Positions 34,539-42,780 of a stretch of DNA of 64,000 nucleotides are shown here, piece by piece. Made by a program: the position numbers and the translations under genes. Origin of the DNA: JALYTY01 sp964546935 (GTDB taxonomy: Bacteria > Vulcanimicrobiota > Vulcanimicrobiia > Vulcanimicrobiales > Vulcanimicrobiaceae); NCBI GenBank assembly GCA_964546935.1, contig CAZJLJ010000012.1:1-64000 (forward strand), read 5' to 3'. A model generated the notes under the pieces. It worked only from the letters and a program-made list of their open reading frames with translations, made no database searches and was not told the origin of the DNA. Position 1 is the stretch's first letter; every line of letters begins with the position of its first letter.

Positions 34539-35785
34539 TAGCGCGCCGCTATCTTCGTTCCGTCGGTGAGGCCGAGTTGGCCATTGGTGATAACGCGGGT
34601 ACCCGCGACGAGACCGCTAACGATCGAGGTCTTCGAATCCGTACGCACTTCTTGCACCTTTGTCGTTTGGACGGTTCCGCTCTGGTCGACCGTCATCACG
34701 GACGTATGCGAATCATCGGTGAATGCCGTCGACGGTACGCCGACACCGCTGCTCGCGGTTTCTTGAATCGTTCCTGATAGGACCATGCCGGAGCGTAGTT
34801 TGTAGCCGGGATTGTGGAATTGGGCTTTCACCACGAAGTTGGTCGAACCAGGTGAAACTTGTCCCAGCACGGCGACGACTTTGCCTTGGTACGATAACAG
34901 CGGTTGGTCAACGGCGTGAATATTTACCGTTGCGCCCTTGGCAAGTCCGACGATTTGCGCGCTCGAAGCCTGGAACACCGCGTACATTGGATCGAGTTGT
35001 TGCACGGTAAAGATCTGACGCGTACCTGGATATTCGCCGGGATTGAAGTTGCGGTTCGTGACGACGCCGTCGACCGGCGAGGCGATCGTACCTCGCGCGA
35101 TCTGCGCACGAAGCTGATCCGCCTGTGCATACGCCATCGCTTCGCTCGCTCGTGAATTCTGAATGTTCGAGGCCTGCATACCCTGGCTCATAGTGCCGTT
35201 GGCTTGTACCGCGCTGACCGACGAATTCAAATTGGCCGTTGCCGACTGAATCGCGGCTTGATCGTTTCGTACCATCGTTTGCTGCTGTTGGAGCGTTTGC
35301 TGCGAGATGTATCCTTGCGAGTACAGCTGCTGATCGCGAGTGAGATTCATCTGGTCGTTCTTCAAAGTCTGCTGCGCTTGTGAAAGCGCGCCGCTGGTGA
35401 AGCGCACTTGATCGCTGCTCTGTGCGATCGTTTCAGCGCCTTGATAAGTGAACTGGCTGACGCGCGCGCCGAAGCTCTGAGCGTTTGCAAGGTCGGCGCG
35501 GAGGTTCGCTTGTAGGTCGTCGGTGTTCAGCACCGCGAGCACGTCGCCACGATGGACGATGTCGCCCTCGTTGACGTTTACGCGGAGAGCGGGTTCAGAA
35601 AGCGACGTTTCTTGAATCGCGATGTTTTGGTACGGCGCGGCCGTGCCCGCCAGTGTTTCAGTGGGAGCGATCGACGTTTCGCGGGCCACCGAGACGCTGA
35701 CGCTCTGCGGCGTGGGCGCCGGGGCGGGGTGCGATCGGGAACAAGCAGTGAGAAGCGTGAGCGCTATAACGATCCATGGCCTCAT
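34538..35785 (-). CDS. RND efflux adaptor (membrane fusion protein)
   Basis: A ~415-residue lipoprotein adaptor. The signal peptide ends in a lipobox (ALTLLTAC), so it is probably lipid-anchored. A biotinyl-lipoyl half (SLSEPALRVNVNEGDIVHRG) precedes a long Gln-rich coiled coil (residues ~110-225, SGALSQAQQTLKNDQMNLTR), then the second lipoyl half (IASPVDGVVTNRNFNPGEYP) and the beta-barrel domain. The ATG at 35785 begins the signal peptide; an ATG at 35821 is possible but leaves charged residues before it. First gene of the leftward operon adaptor - pump - multicopper oxidase. Confidence 0.92.
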   Translation of the reverse strand: MRPWIVIALTLLTACSRSHPAPAPTPQSVSVSVARETSIAPTETLAGTAAPYQNIAIQETSLSEPALRVNVNEGDIVHRGDVLAVLNTDDLQANLRADLANAQSFGARVSQFTYQGAETIAQSSDQVRFTSGALSQAQQTLKNDQMNLTRDQQLYSQGYISQQTLQQQQTMVRNDQAAIQSATANLNSSVSAVQANGTMSQGMQASNIQNSRASEAMAYAQADQLRAQIARGTIASPVDGVVTNRNFNPGEYPGTRQIFTVQQLDPMYAVFQASSAQIVGLAKGATVNIHAVDQPLLSYQGKVVAVLGQVSPGSTNFVVKAQFHNPGYKLRSGMVLSGTIQETASSGVGVPSTAFTDDSHTSVMTVDQSGTVQTTKVQEVRTDSKTSIVSGLVAGTRVITNGQLGLTDGTKIAAR

Positions 35786-35893
35786 GACGACTGAATTGTC
35801 GATTAGCGGCCTTGGAGGCATCTCCGAAAAGACCCAATCCTTCTCCCAGGCTTTGCCGATATGCTCGTGGCCGAGGTATTGGAAGGGTTCAAA

Positions 35894-36205
35894 ATGACAT
35901 ATGAAGCCAACATCGATACAAAAGTCTCGTTAGTGAAACTCTCAGGGGATATCGATATTGCGTCCGCCGGAACGCTGCTTCGCCTGGAAAAGAGGCTCGC
36001 CGGCCGAGAGAACATTGTCTTCGACGTAGCAGATCTCGACTTTGTCGATGCTACGTTTTTGGGATTTCTCATGCGGCTCAAAGAACGCGCGTCGAAGGAG
36101 CGTTCCACTAATATAGAGCTCCTAGGCGCAAAGCCGAATCTGCGTCGCATCCTCCAAGTCACCGGTTTAAATCACGTCTTCCACTTGTGGCCGAAGCCTG
36201 CTTAG
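35894..36205 (+). CDS. STAS-domain anti-sigma factor antagonist-like protein
   Basis: A 103-residue single-domain protein: VSLVKLSGDIDIASAGTLLR, then ENIVFDVADLDFVDATFLGF and LLGAKPNLRRILQVTGLNHV. This is the SpoIIAA/RsbV fold in full, with Thr in DATFLG at the usual phosphorylation position (Ser in most members). GGAAGGG stands 5 bases before the ATG. No partner anti-sigma kinase is encoded next to it. It probably acts in a partner-switch pathway elsewhere. Confidence 0.87.
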   Translation: MTYEANIDTKVSLVKLSGDIDIASAGTLLRLEKRLAGRENIVFDVADLDFVDATFLGFLMRLKERASKERSTNIELLGAKPNLRRILQVTGLNHVFHLWPKPA

Positions 36206-36283
36206 TGACGGTCGCTTGGACACTGTACTAAGTGGTGCCGGCGCCGACTCATCCGGGTATCTTGCAAAAGCGTTCTTTGGGTG

Positions 36284-36484
36284 ATGCTTAATGGTTTTGG
36301 GAGCTTGCGAAAATTCGACTTTACGGCGTTCTTCGCGGTTGCGATCTTCGCGTTCATCGCGGTCGCGATCGCTCAGTTTTCGCAAAGCTTGGGTGACGCT
36401 GAGCGTGGCCTGGTGATGTACGAGCAGACGTGCCCTCTTAACGCAGGTAGCTCGGGCCACTCGGCGCCGGCCGTTAGCGAATAG
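36284..36484 (+). CDS. Possible small membrane protein
   Basis: A 66-codon frame with one hydrophobic helix (TAFFAVAIFAFIAVAIAQF) and a polar tail containing one Cys. The DNA under the helix has a short internal repeat (two similar GCGGT-GCGATC-TTCGCGTTCATCGC-like blocks), and an opposite-strand frame is also open, so coding is uncertain. A weak ribosome site only. It ends 10 bases inside the convergent flavoprotein gene. Confidence 0.3.
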   Translation: MLNGFGSLRKFDFTAFFAVAIFAFIAVAIAQFSQSLGDAERGLVMYEQTCPLNAGSSGHSAPAVSE

Positions 36485-38081
36485 TTGCTAAGTATTGGTG
36501 CACGAAGGCAATAGCCATACTGCCTTCGCCGACGCCGGCAGCCACGCGTTTTACCGAACTAGAGCGAACATCACCGGCTGCAAAGATGCCGGGCGCGCTG
36601 GTTTCCAGGAAATACGGTGCGCGTTCGAGCGGCCACCGGCCGTTGGTACGAGCGTCGGCGCCGGTTATCACATAGTTGGCGGCGTCGCGTTCTATTGCCG
36701 GAGGCAGCCATGCCGTCTCGGCATCTGCTCCAATCATTACAAAGAGCGCGGCCGCATCGCGGCGATTGGTCTCACCGGTCAGGCGGTTTGCAATCGCTAT
36801 TTCGGTGAGATGATCGTCGCCAAATGCGTCGACGACTTGCGAATGCGTTTCAACACGCACGTTCGATTTGGTCTTCAGTTGCTCGATTAGATAGTGCGAC
36901 ATGCTTGCGGAGAGCGACTCACCTCGCACCAGCAGTGTCACGCATTCGGCAAAATTCGCGAAGTTGATCGCCGCTTGCCCAGCGGAGTTTCCGGCGCCGA
37001 CAAGATAAACGTTCTTTCCCTGCACGTATCTTGCTTCGCCGGGCGCGGCACCGTAATAGATGCCGCGGCCTTGCAGGCGTTCCAATGCCGGAACGTTCAA
37101 TCGTCGCCATGACACGCCGGGCGCCAGCACAATCGTAGCTGCATTCACAGCTTCGCCGCCGTCGAGAAAGAGCGTATGTGCGGCCGCATCGATTCGTTCC
37201 ACGCTTCGTGTCACAACGATTTCGGCGCCCAGACGCTTCGCTTGCTGCAGCGCGCGATTTGCGAGCTCACCGCCGGAGACACCGAACGGGAATCCTAAGT
37301 AATTTTCAATCCGGGACGACGTGCCGGCTTGTCCGCCTGGCGCTTCCCGTTCCAAGAGTAGCGTCGACAACCCCTCCGACGCGCCGTATACTGCGGCCGC
37401 AAGCCCGGCCGGTCCACCGCCGACGATTGCGACGTCGTACGTTTGCTGCTGAGGTGAGACCGACAAGCCGATCGCTCTTGCAACATCGCGAATCGACGGA
37501 TCGATCAGAAGCGTCTCATCGCGCAAGCGCACCATAGGGTATTCGTTGTCTCCACGAATCCAATCGAACTCTACAGAGTTACGTTGCAGGAAGTCGCGCA
37601 CGAGGTGAGTTGCGTTGTCCCATTGCGGACCGATCACAGCGAGAGCCGGTTGAGACGGCTCTGCGGCGATATCTTTCAGTCCTTCGATGCGATCGAGCGC
37701 CGTAGCCGTAACGGTTGCGGAAAACCTCGGTGAAGCGGCCGCGACGGCATGAAAGTCCTTTGCTTCGATCCGCATCACGCGTGCTTGCGTCACCGCGCGA
37801 AAACTTACCGCGGACGGCGTGTTTAGTACTACCGGAAGTTCGCCGAACGACTCGCCGGGTGCACGAGTGCCGACGACGCGTTCAACTCCGTCGACGAGTT
37901 TCGTTACTTCAACGCGTCCCTCGACCAGGACAAACAACGCAGGCCGCGCTTCACCCTCGTGCAAGACGTACTCGCCGGGAAGGAGCCGGATGTCGGCGCT
38001 CGTTTTCCCTAAATAATCACGTTGTTCGTCCGCTAGTTCCGAGAAAAGAGCAATTGCGTCCAGGTCGTCCCGAGTGAGCAT
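36474..38081 (-). CDS. Cyclic-nucleotide-binding/thioredoxin-reductase-like flavoprotein
   Basis: A 535-residue protein in three parts. Residues 1-130 form a CAP-type cyclic-nucleotide-binding domain (GEYVLHEGEARPALFVLVEG, APGESFGELPV). Residues ~145-205 look like a glutaredoxin-fold domain without Cys (ALAVIGPQWDNATHLVRDFL). From ~215 it is a thioredoxin-reductase-like FAD/NAD module: IVGGGPAGLAAAVYG, YLVGAGNSAGQAAINFA, APGIFAAGDVR. The active-site CxxC expected near residue 342 is replaced by IYYGAAPGEA, so it cannot reduce thioredoxin by the usual route. The family is known from actinobacteria and soil bacteria. Redox partner unknown. Confidence 0.9.
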   Translation of the reverse strand: MLTRDDLDAIALFSELADEQRDYLGKTSADIRLLPGEYVLHEGEARPALFVLVEGRVEVTKLVDGVERVVGTRAPGESFGELPVVLNTPSAVSFRAVTQARVMRIEAKDFHAVAAASPRFSATVTATALDRIEGLKDIAAEPSQPALAVIGPQWDNATHLVRDFLQRNSVEFDWIRGDNEYPMVRLRDETLLIDPSIRDVARAIGLSVSPQQQTYDVAIVGGGPAGLAAAVYGASEGLSTLLLEREAPGGQAGTSSRIENYLGFPFGVSGGELANRALQQAKRLGAEIVVTRSVERIDAAAHTLFLDGGEAVNAATIVLAPGVSWRRLNVPALERLQGRGIYYGAAPGEARYVQGKNVYLVGAGNSAGQAAINFANFAECVTLLVRGESLSASMSHYLIEQLKTKSNVRVETHSQVVDAFGDDHLTEIAIANRLTGETNRRDAAALFVMIGADAETAWLPPAIERDAANYVITGADARTNGRWPLERAPYFLETSAPGIFAAGDVRSSSVKRVAAGVGEGSMAIAFVHQYLATIR

Positions 38082-38366
38082 TCAATCTGCAGAAGTCAAC
38101 GTCGTAACTTCCATGAACGTCAGCCCGCGTAGATCGAGCCACGCTTTTCCGGAGCTTTTGACGACGCGCAGGAGTGCGTTCTCACAGTTGCTACAGCGCA
38201 CCACCATTCCGGGTTCCATGGTGTAGACGCGTGTCTGCGCAAACGTCCCAGTCATTCCGCACGAGTTGCACTGACACGTCGCCGTTGTCACGTCCATAAC
38301 GAAGATATCTCGTAACTCGCCGGCCGCAGCGTTGCCGTCGAGATACGCTTGTTGTGTTGAATCCAT
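38082..38366 (-). CDS. DUF6510-family small zinc-ribbon-like protein
   Basis: A 94-residue protein: YLDGNAAAGELRDIFVMDVT, then two Cys pairs, CQCNSC and VVRCSNC, that look like a zinc ribbon (CxxC ... CxxC), ending KAWLDLRGLTFMEV. The ATG at 38366 has GGAGG 7 bases upstream; the frame opens much further, inside the next gene. Small proteins of this type recur beside YedY-like molybdoenzymes and FNR-like flavoproteins, as here, so it may serve that pair. One base separates its stop from the redox protein's stop. Confidence 0.8.
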   Translation of the reverse strand: MDSTQQAYLDGNAAAGELRDIFVMDVTTATCQCNSCGMTGTFAQTRVYTMEPGMVVRCSNCENALLRVVKSSGKAWLDLRGLTFMEVTTLTSAD

Positions 38367-38368
38367 GA

Positions 38369-39085
38369 TCAACCTCCGGTGGGGCCGAAACGTTCGGTTT
38401 TTATTCGTGCCGCGTCGTGTCCGGCACTTCGCAACAGATTTGCGGCCGACTCGACGAACGGCGTTGGGCCGCAGATGTAAGAAATTGGCGTCACGTTGGG
38501 AGCCCACGTCGCGGCAGCGATGGTGGATGCGTCGATCCGGCCCGGCGTCCTTGCCCACCCGGCTGGGACCTGACGAGTGTACGCGAATGTCACCGGAACG
38601 TCCGGTGAGAGCGTTTGTAGCTCGGCGGCATACAAGACCGACTCGGGATTTCGAACGGAATACAACAAACGAAACGGGGACTTGCTTTCCGTCTTCTTTC
38701 GCGCACGGATCATTGCCATCAAAGGAACGAGCCCCGAACCGCCTCCTATCAGTTGAACCGGTTCGATTTGCGCCGGACGCCACACGAACCAACCGCCGAT
38801 AGGTCCGCGCAATTCCAGTCGATCGCCGGCGGCAACGCCCTGCGTCAAGTACGGCGACACCTCGCCGTCTTCGATGCGCACGACGGTGATCTCAACGCGT
38901 GTCCCATCCGGTGCGTTTGCGATTGAATAGGAACGTGCCGCCGAATAACCATCTGCTGCCGTTAGTCGAACGTCCACATGTTGTCCCGGAATATGTCCGG
39001 GCCAATTAGGAACGTCGAAGACGATCGTGCGGGCGGAGGCCGTTTCATCGCGGAGTTCAGTGACCGTGCCGGCAAGCCAAGTCAA
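38369..39085 (-). CDS. FNR-like FAD-binding oxidoreductase
   Basis: A 238-residue flavoprotein of the ferredoxin-NADP reductase superfamily. The FAD motif RSYSIANAP (around residue 52), the loop GPIGGWFVW and the NAD(P) site LIGGGSGLVPLMAMIRAR followed by ISYICGPTPFVESA are clear. No 2Fe-2S domain is attached. Start ATG overlaps the stop of the molybdoenzyme gene (ATGA). It is likely the electron donor to the neighbouring YedY-like enzyme; that partnership is inferred from the conserved gene order. Confidence 0.9.
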   Translation of the reverse strand: MTWLAGTVTELRDETASARTIVFDVPNWPGHIPGQHVDVRLTAADGYSAARSYSIANAPDGTRVEITVVRIEDGEVSPYLTQGVAAGDRLELRGPIGGWFVWRPAQIEPVQLIGGGSGLVPLMAMIRARKKTESKSPFRLLYSVRNPESVLYAAELQTLSPDVPVTFAYTRQVPAGWARTPGRIDASTIAAATWAPNVTPISYICGPTPFVESAANLLRSAGHDAARIKTERFGPTGG

Positions 39086-39684
39086 ACGTCACCCCAGTAC
39101 CGCTGTTCGCGCCACGGGTCTCCGTAGTTATGGTAGCCGAGGCTTTCCCAGAAGCCCGGTTTGTCGTTAGCCATCAGCGTGATGCCGTGAACCCACTTCG
39201 CGCTCTTCCAAAAGTATAGGTGCGGCACGAGAAGACGCGCCGGGCCGCCGTGCTCGGGTGCTAAATCCTTGCCGTCATACTTGAATGCGATCCATGCTTT
39301 ACCGTCGCGCAGGTCGGCGAGCGGTAAGTTTGTCGTGTAATCGCCGTACGAATGTGCGGTTACAAACTTCGCCGACGTTTGGATCCCGTCTAAAAGCGTG
39401 TCGAGTGACACGCCTTCCCACATCGTGCCGAATTTCGACCACCGTGTTACACAATGAATGTCGACGGTGATCTCTTCCGTGGGAACCTTTTGAAAAGATT
39501 CCCAGTCCCACCGCTTGGTCTCGCCTGACTCCGTAGAGATCGTAAATTCCCACTTGTTAAGGGAAATGCGCGGCGTGGGGCCCGCAGAAAGGACCGGAAA
39601 ATCTTTCGTCAAGTATTGGCCCGGCGGCAATTTTTTATCGGTAGTTTCACGCTTGCCGGTAAAACCACGTGTGATGAATCCCAT
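39082..39684 (-). CDS. Sulfite-oxidase-like (YedY-type) molybdopterin oxidoreductase
   Basis: A 200-residue single-domain molybdenum cofactor protein. The Mo-ligating Cys lies in VDIHCVTRWSKFGTMWEGVS (around residue 77); other cofactor contacts are in the HSYGDYTTNLPLAD and DLAPEHGGPARLLVPHLYFW segments. It has no signal peptide or Tat motif, unlike MsrP, so it is probably cytoplasmic. Substrate unknown; the relatives act on S- or N-oxides. It heads the operon molybdoenzyme - FNR-like - DUF6510, with MsrA just upstream on the same strand. Confidence 0.9.
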   Translation of the reverse strand: MGFITRGFTGKRETTDKKLPPGQYLTKDFPVLSAGPTPRISLNKWEFTISTESGETKRWDWESFQKVPTEEITVDIHCVTRWSKFGTMWEGVSLDTLLDGIQTSAKFVTAHSYGDYTTNLPLADLRDGKAWIAFKYDGKDLAPEHGGPARLLVPHLYFWKSAKWVHGITLMANDKPGFWESLGYHNYGDPWREQRYWGDV

Positions 39685-39710
39685 GGCGTTCCTCTCCGCC
39701 GGAAACCGGC

Positions 39711-40223
39711 TTAGGCTTTAGCGCGTTCGGGCAATCTCCAATTCGGCCGGACGAAGTGACACGTGTACCCGTTGGGATAATTCTGCAGATAATCTTGGTG
39801 CTCGGGTTCTGCTTCCCAAAATGGCCCCGCCGGTGTTACTTCGGTTACCACTTTCCCAGGCCAAATACCGGACGCGTTCACATCGGCAATAGTATCCTCC
39901 GCAACGCGACGCTGTTCGTCGGTCGTGTAGAAGATTGCGGAGCGATAGCTCATCCCGCGGTCGTTGCCCTGGCGATTTAGCGTCGTTGGATCGTGGATTT
40001 GAAAAAAGAATTCGAGCAACTGCCGGTAGCTGAGCTGCGAAGGATCGAAAATGACTTCCAGGGACTCGGCGTGAGTGCCGTGGTTGCGGTACGTTGCGTT
40101 TGGTACGTCGCCGCCACTGTATCCCACGCGAGTGGAGATGACGCCTGGATACTTTCGCAAGAGCTCTTGCATACCCCAGAAACACCCGCCGGCTAATATA
40201 GCACGCTCGCTCTGTGAAGCCAT
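39711..40223 (-). CDS. msrA: Peptide-methionine (S)-S-oxide reductase
   Basis: A 170-residue enzyme repairing oxidised methionine. The catalytic motif GGCFWGMQ sits at residues ~12-19, followed by YSGGDVPNATYRNHGTHAES and FFFQIHDPTTLNRQGND, all MsrA landmarks. A second Cys (YTCHF) near the C-terminus can act as the resolving residue. The ATG at 40223 has GGAGG 8 bases upstream; a longer frame to 40307 has no signal. It stands 27 bases before the molybdoenzyme gene on the same strand, a grouping of oxidative-damage functions. Confidence 0.94.
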   Translation of the reverse strand: MASQSERAILAGGCFWGMQELLRKYPGVISTRVGYSGGDVPNATYRNHGTHAESLEVIFDPSQLSYRQLLEFFFQIHDPTTLNRQGNDRGMSYRSAIFYTTDEQRRVAEDTIADVNASGIWPGKVVTEVTPAGPFWEAEPEHQDYLQNYPNGYTCHFVRPNWRLPERAKA

Positions 40224-40352
40224 GTTGAAAACCTCCGCCACCTTTGGCTGAACGAATGGAACGCTACCACAGAACAACGCCCGTGCCTGCATAGATTCAC
40301 TTTGCATTCTTGGGCGTGCGGCCAGGCAGGGAACGCTTGCGTGTGGTCACCC

Positions 40353-40411
40353 TTGACGTGGGTTGCGGGTGCGAGGTATAAAGTCAATATATACGTACGT
40401 TCGTATGTATA
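40353..40411 (+). promoter_or_regulatory. Sigma70-type promoter with a TetR-like palindromic operator
   Basis: TTGACG (40353-40358) and TATAAA (40377-40382) are 18 bases apart. From 40390 to 40411 follows an imperfect palindrome with 10-bp arms (TATACGTACG / CGTATGTATA, one mismatch) and a 2-base centre. It lies on the expected transcription start and has the ATACxTACG form common for TetR-family sites. A TetR gene is the third gene of this operon, so autoregulation is likely. Confidence 0.7.
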
Positions 40412-40833
40412 GATTAAGACGGAGATTCGTCTGCTCCATGTTCATAGCATCGATTTTTATGATGGCCGCGCTGGAAGCGTCCGGTCCTCCACCAGCGCTA
40501 AGTTATCTCGACGCGCCACCCGTCCGCATAAGTTCTTGCGGTTTGACAGCCGATCCAACGACGACGACAAACCTGTTCGCAATTCGTACCGAAGGCGCCG
40601 ACTCAGTTGAAATTTCGTTCGTAAATCAAAACGTTAAGCCGGTCTCTCTTGTCGCAATCGACGTGACCGGCGGCGGCATAACGAGCCGGATCGAAGACAG
40701 GGGCACATTCTCAAGGGGTATCGAGATCGATCACCGCTTTCAGGCGCGAGACTTTCCCAGCGCCTTCGCTAGCGTGAGTTGTTCGGTGCGTTCGGTGTTT
40801 TTCGCCGATGGTACCAACTGGAACGCCCAATGA
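40405..40833 (+). CDS. Exported protein of unknown function, first gene of the TetR operon
   Basis: A ~142-residue protein with a signal peptide: a basic start (YRLRRRF) and hydrophobic core (MFIASIFMMAALEAS). The mature domain is beta-rich with two Cys (SSCGL, VSCSV), probably one disulfide. The start is doubtful: ATG 40405 lies inside the operator with no ribosome site, while ATG 40438 has GGAG 13 bases upstream but loses the basic n-region. The stop overlaps the thioesterase start by ATGA. No family recognised. Confidence 0.6.
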   Translation: MYRLRRRFVCSMFIASIFMMAALEASGPPPALSYLDAPPVRISSCGLTADPTTTTNLFAIRTEGADSVEISFVNQNVKPVSLVAIDVTGGGITSRIEDRGTFSRGIEIDHRFQARDFPSAFASVSCSVRSVFFADGTNWNAQ

Positions 40834-41348
40834 TTCAAACGGACTCGGTGGCTTTGGACGAACGTGAGCCTTCGAGCGAATGCGCTGTGCGTTTTCGCGA
40901 CTGCGATCCTTTTGGGCATCTGCACAATACCCGATTCGCGGATTACTTTCTTGACGCGCGCGAAGATCATCTGCGCGACATCTACGGCATTGACCTTACG
41001 GAATGGGCTATCCAGCGCGCCCTCGGCTGGGTAGTCGCGCAAACGAAAATCGCGTTCTTGTCGCCGGTGCACTTTTCGGAGCGTGTTCGCATAGTTACTC
41101 GCCTTACCGACTTCAACGAAACCTATCTTAACGTCGAAGCGCGCATGTACGGTTCCGGCAAAGGTGACCTAAAAGCGTTGCTTTGGTGGTCGTTTCGAGC
41201 GGTCGATCCGCGCTCGGGAACAAAGCGGAATCATGACGACGAGTCGATGCGCCTCTTCAGCCGCATCGTGTATCCCTTAGAGGCGCCAGTGACTTTCGAA
41301 GAACGCGTCAAGGCGATGCAGCGCAGTCCGCGAGCGCTTCAGGATTGA
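40830..41348 (+). CDS. Hotdog-fold acyl-CoA thioesterase
   Basis: A 172-residue 4HBT-type thioesterase: VRFRDCDPFGHLHNTRFADY carries the catalytic Asp and the loop seen in 4-hydroxybenzoyl-CoA thioesterases, then AQTKIAFLSPVHFSERVRIV and WWSFRAVDP. The ATG at 40830 overlaps the previous stop and the TGA shares a base with the TetR start, so three genes are co-translated. It probably releases an acyl chain from CoA; the presence of a TetR regulator suggests control by an acyl-CoA or fatty acid. Confidence 0.87.
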   Translation: MIQTDSVALDEREPSSECAVRFRDCDPFGHLHNTRFADYFLDAREDHLRDIYGIDLTEWAIQRALGWVVAQTKIAFLSPVHFSERVRIVTRLTDFNETYLNVEARMYGSGKGDLKALLWWSFRAVDPRSGTKRNHDDESMRLFSRIVYPLEAPVTFEERVKAMQRSPRALQD

Positions 41349-42001
41349 TGACGCTTAGTTCCGAATATCACTCCATGGCTGAGGCCGCGGAGAAGAAGAT
41401 CGACGGACGGCGCGTGCGTGGCGACCGTGCCCGTGTTGCGATCCTTGAACGCGCGCTTGATATCGCGTCCGTGCAGGGCCTTGAAGGCCTTACGTTCGGA
41501 CAACTTGCCGCTGAAGTGGGGATTAGTAAGGGAAATATCACCGTTCTTTTCGGTGATAAGGAGTCGCTACAGCTTGCAACGATCGATGCTTCGGTAGAAC
41601 GCATCATCAAGCAGACGATTGAGCCCGCGCTTCGGAAGAAATCCGCAATGGCACGCGTCAGAGCCTTGTGCGACGGCTGGTTCGAGCACATCAAAGCCCG
41701 GGATCTTCCCGGCGGATGTTTTATGTATGCCACGGCGCACGAATATCGAGCCAGGCCCGGCGTCCTGCGCGATCGGGCGGCGACGAACCTTGAACGTTGG
41801 CGCAAACTGCTTGAGGCGCAACTGCGCGAGGCGCAGGAAAGTGGCGAAATTGATGGCGCCGTCGACGTAAAAAGCGTCGTACTTACACTGATCTCCTATC
41901 AAAATACGGCGCATCTCGCCCGGAATATGGACGACGATGCGATGTTTGCGCATGCTTGGCGCTTGACCCGCGAGCAGTTGCAGTCGCTTCTTCGCAAATA
42001 A
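41348..42001 (+). CDS. TetR-family transcriptional regulator
   Basis: A 217-residue repressor with an N-terminal HTH (ILERALDIASVQGLEGLTFG, LAAEVGISKGNITVLFGDKE) at residues ~28-75 and an all-helical ligand domain with a family feature seen in the TetR_C_6/16-like group (LPGGCFMYATAHEYRARPG). The ATG at 41348 shares its first base with the thioesterase stop. It very likely binds the palindrome at 40390-40411 and controls its own operon. The ligand is unknown. Confidence 0.92.
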   Translation: MTLSSEYHSMAEAAEKKIDGRRVRGDRARVAILERALDIASVQGLEGLTFGQLAAEVGISKGNITVLFGDKESLQLATIDASVERIIKQTIEPALRKKSAMARVRALCDGWFEHIKARDLPGGCFMYATAHEYRARPGVLRDRAATNLERWRKLLEAQLREAQESGEIDGAVDVKSVVLTLISYQNTAHLARNMDDDAMFAHAWRLTREQLQSLLRK

Positions 42002-42008
42002 GAACGAA

Positions 42009-42605
42009 TTACGGGGTGCGCGTCGCGCGTAGAACGTAGTGATACGGGAACTGCGGTGTATCCAGCGGGTCGGCGGACGCGAAGCCGTTGCGGAGAAGCC
42101 GCTCCCGAGCTTCGGCAGCCGTGTGAACGTGATTTGCCGGCGGCCCGGTAGGACGCTCGATTGCGGCTTCCCAGTCGGCAAAGATCGTAACGCCGTCACG
42201 TTTTGTCGCGCGAGCGAGCGTCGCAATTTCTATGTCGCCGATTTCATGCAACACGTTCGCCGCCAGTACGATATCGGCTATTTCGTCGCCAAGTTCGGAA
42301 CGCGTCTCCACGTTCGTTAGGTTTAACCTCTGAACGCGCTCTTTCACGATCTCAAGCATTTCCGGCTGAACGTCATAGGCGATGACGCGTACGTCCGGCC
42401 GGGTTTCAGCCAGTGCGATCGCGTAACGGCCGGTACCCGTACCAAAGTCCACCACCGTAGAATTGCGCGGCGCATCGATTAATTGAACGACGTCGCTACG
42501 CGCGAACCATCCCTCGCGTTCATCGTCATCGAGCACAGCTGCTCGCTCGTGTGAAAAGATTTTTGGCTGCTTTGCGCCATGACGGCGATGGTGGTCGTGC
42601 GACAT
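42009..42605 (-). CDS. Class I SAM-dependent methyltransferase
   Basis: A 198-residue methyltransferase of the Methyltransf_25/UbiE kind. Motif I is VVDFGTGTGRYAIALAE (around residue 50), motif II VIAYDVQPEMLEIVKERV, and the DIVLAANVLHEIGD segment is motif IV-like. The first 18 residues are His/Lys-rich (MSHDHHRRHGAKQPKIFSHE). Substrate not predictable; the His-rich start could bind metal. It converges with the TetR gene, with 7 bases between stops. Confidence 0.88.
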   Translation of the reverse strand: MSHDHHRRHGAKQPKIFSHERAAVLDDDEREGWFARSDVVQLIDAPRNSTVVDFGTGTGRYAIALAETRPDVRVIAYDVQPEMLEIVKERVQRLNLTNVETRSELGDEIADIVLAANVLHEIGDIEIATLARATKRDGVTIFADWEAAIERPTGPPANHVHTAAEARERLLRNGFASADPLDTPQFPYHYVLRATRTP

Positions 42606-42680
42606 GCTTTCTATTTCCGGATACGACCGTCAAACTCATCGCTTTAGCGCAGCTTAGGAGTGTGAAAGGAAATACGGCGA

Positions 42681-42780
42681 NNNNNNNNNNNNNNNNNNNN
42701 NNNNNNNNNNNNNNNNNNNNNNNNNNNNNNNNNNNNNNNNNNNNNNNNNNNNNNNNNNNNNNNNNNNNNNNNNNNNNNNN
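42681..42780. other. 100-N scaffold gap
   Basis: Exactly 100 N. Unlike the gaps at 5726 and 22264, the flanks are not identical to each other, so real sequence of unknown length may be missing, including the start of the partial gene that ends at 42909. Confidence 0.9.

Noticed and set aside
36290..36380. Near-repeat of GCGGT/GCGATC-type blocks
   Set aside because: Only two imperfect copies, and similar low-complexity codon patterns occur elsewhere. Not a CRISPR or satellite array.
38082..38792. A 236-codon frame extending the DUF6510 gene upstream
   Set aside because: The extra 142 codons lie inside the FNR-like gene and look like shadow. A strong ribosome site marks the ATG at 38366.
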